6,363 nt of DNA from Chloroflexota bacterium (GTDB taxonomy: Bacteria > Chloroflexota > Dormibacteria > Aeolococcales > Aeolococcaceae), in NCBI GenBank assembly GCA_005889515.1, contig VBHE01000213.1, forward strand, positions 1-6,363, given 5' to 3'. The translations under genes and the position numbers were made by a program. Positions 5,642 through 6,363 of the stretch are shown here, piece after piece; the stretch's first letter is position 1, and every line of letters starts with the position of its first letter. The notes under the pieces were generated by a model. The model was not told where the DNA came from and did no database searches. It saw nothing but the letters and a program-made list of their open reading frames with translations.

Positions 5642-6363
5642 AGCGCCCGCCCCACCCGATGACCCTCGACGATCGCGTTCCCCGCCCGCCGGGGGGCGAC
5701 GCAGTCCCCGGCACGGAGCACCTCCGGCGCCGCCTTCGCCGCCCGGAGCGCGTGGTACAGGTCGTCGTCGGCGCGGCCGTGGTCGGCGACGACCACGGTG
5801 TCGAAGGGGCCGAAGGAGACCATCTCCCCGGAGTAGGCGTGGACCGCGGTGATCACCCCGCCCTCGACGCCGAGCGGGGCGACGCTGGTGGTGAGCCGCA
5901 CCCCCCGGGCGAGCACCCGCCGGTGCCAGTTCTCCCAGTCGAGGGTGAGCCCGAGGTCCTGGCCGACGGTGAGCGAGGTGGTGAAGACCTCGACGTTCGC
6001 GCCCCGCTCGGCGAGGAGCTCGACGGTGCTCGTCGCCTGGTGGAAGCCGACCATGTCGAGGACGGCGACCCGCTCGCCCACCTCGGTGCCCTCCATCACC
6101 TCGCGGACGCTGCGCAGGCAGGGGTCGCCGGCGCCGGCGAACGGCGGCGGAGCCGGGACCGACCCGGTGCAGCAGACGACCACGTCCCAGCCTCCGGCGG
6201 CGACCTCGTCGACGCCGACCGCCACCCCGGTGCGCACCTCGGCGCCGCTGAGCCGGAGCGCGGTGGCGAGGTTGCGGGTGAGGTCGCCGAACTCGGAGCG
6301 GTTGGGCACCCGTACCGCGAGGCGCACCTGCCCGCCGAGCTCGTCGCTGCGCTCGCAGAGGGT
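5638..6363 (-). CDS. Old yellow enzyme/FadH-family flavoprotein oxidoreductase, C-terminal 241 residues (mycofactocin-system type)
   Basis: The frame is open to the right window edge, so the N-terminal FMN-binding TIM barrel and the iron-sulfur cysteines are not seen. What remains is the C-terminal FAD/NAD(P)-like half shared by 2,4-dienoyl-CoA reductase and trimethylamine dehydrogenase. It shows ERSDELGGQVRLAV after the first Rossmann strand pair, WDVVVCCTGSVP (59-70 of the fragment), a second Rossmann-like segment VAVLDMVGFHQATSTVELLAERG (99-121), and the terminal flavin motif LRAGDCVAPRRAGNAIVEGHRVG. The ending DCVAPR...AIxEGHRVGRAL resembles OYE-family enzymes found with mycofactocin clusters. 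Known relatives reduce enoyl substrates or oxidise amines; trimethylamine dehydrogenase hands electrons to an ETF, which fits the etfA gene starting 4 bases inside this one. The substrate cannot be deduced. The second Rossmann glycine motif is degenerate, so NAD(P)H use is uncertain. Confidence 0.87.
   Translation of the reverse strand, partial: TLCERSDELGGQVRLAVRVPNRSEFGDLTRNLATALRLSGAEVRTGVAVGVDEVAAGGWDVVVCCTGSVPAPPPFAGAGDPCLRSVREVMEGTEVGERVAVLDMVGFHQATSTVELLAERGANVEVFTTSLTVGQDLGLTLDWENWHRRVLARGVRLTTSVAPLGVEGGVITAVHAYSGEMVSFGPFDTVVVADHGRADDDLYHALRAAKAAPEVLRAGDCVAPRRAGNAIVEGHRVGRAL

Noticed and set aside
4811..5852. Long + strand frames antisense to etfA and the OYE-type gene
   Set aside because: They have biased composition, no domains, and oppose well-supported minus-strand genes.

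Overview
This is a gene-dense, very high G+C window; third codon positions in the real genes are almost all G or C. Its gene content (mycofactocin maturation plus ETF/FixCX-type electron transfer genes) points to an actinobacterium or a related high-G+C lineage such as Thermoleophilia or Dormibacterota/Chloroflexota. The sequence alone does not settle the phylum. No stretch longer than 300 bases lacks a gene, and no tRNA, rRNA, CRISPR array or insertion sequence was seen.

Left part, + strand: the 3' end of a PqqD/MftB-like chaperone gene overlaps a complete mftC. MftC is the radical SAM/SPASM enzyme that matures the MftA peptide into the redox cofactor mycofactocin. mftC overlaps, behind a strong Shine-Dalgarno sequence, a gene for a protein with a PH/GRAM-like domain and a C-terminal SHOCT domain. 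That gene carries an apparent -1 frameshift near position 1600. The usual mftD/E/F genes do not follow mftC here.

Right part, - strand, read right to left: the C-terminal part of an old-yellow-enzyme/2,4-dienoyl-CoA-reductase-like flavoprotein (continuing off the right edge), then etfA, fixC, fixX and etfB. The first four are joined by short overlaps (GTGA, CTGA, ATGGTGA) and fixX to etfB by a 7-base gap, so this reads as one operon. The two operons converge and their last genes overlap by 13 bases.

Working model (inference): the old-yellow-enzyme-type dehydrogenase, possibly acting with mycofactocin, passes electrons to a divergent electron transfer flavoprotein (EtfA/EtfB). FixC plus its ferredoxin partner FixX would then move them to the quinone pool. 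Most worth a second look are the bPH/SHOCT gene coupled to mftC, its frameshift, the CTG start of fixC, the missing flavin-site arginine in EtfA, and a 14-bp tandem duplication that sets the EtfA C-terminus.
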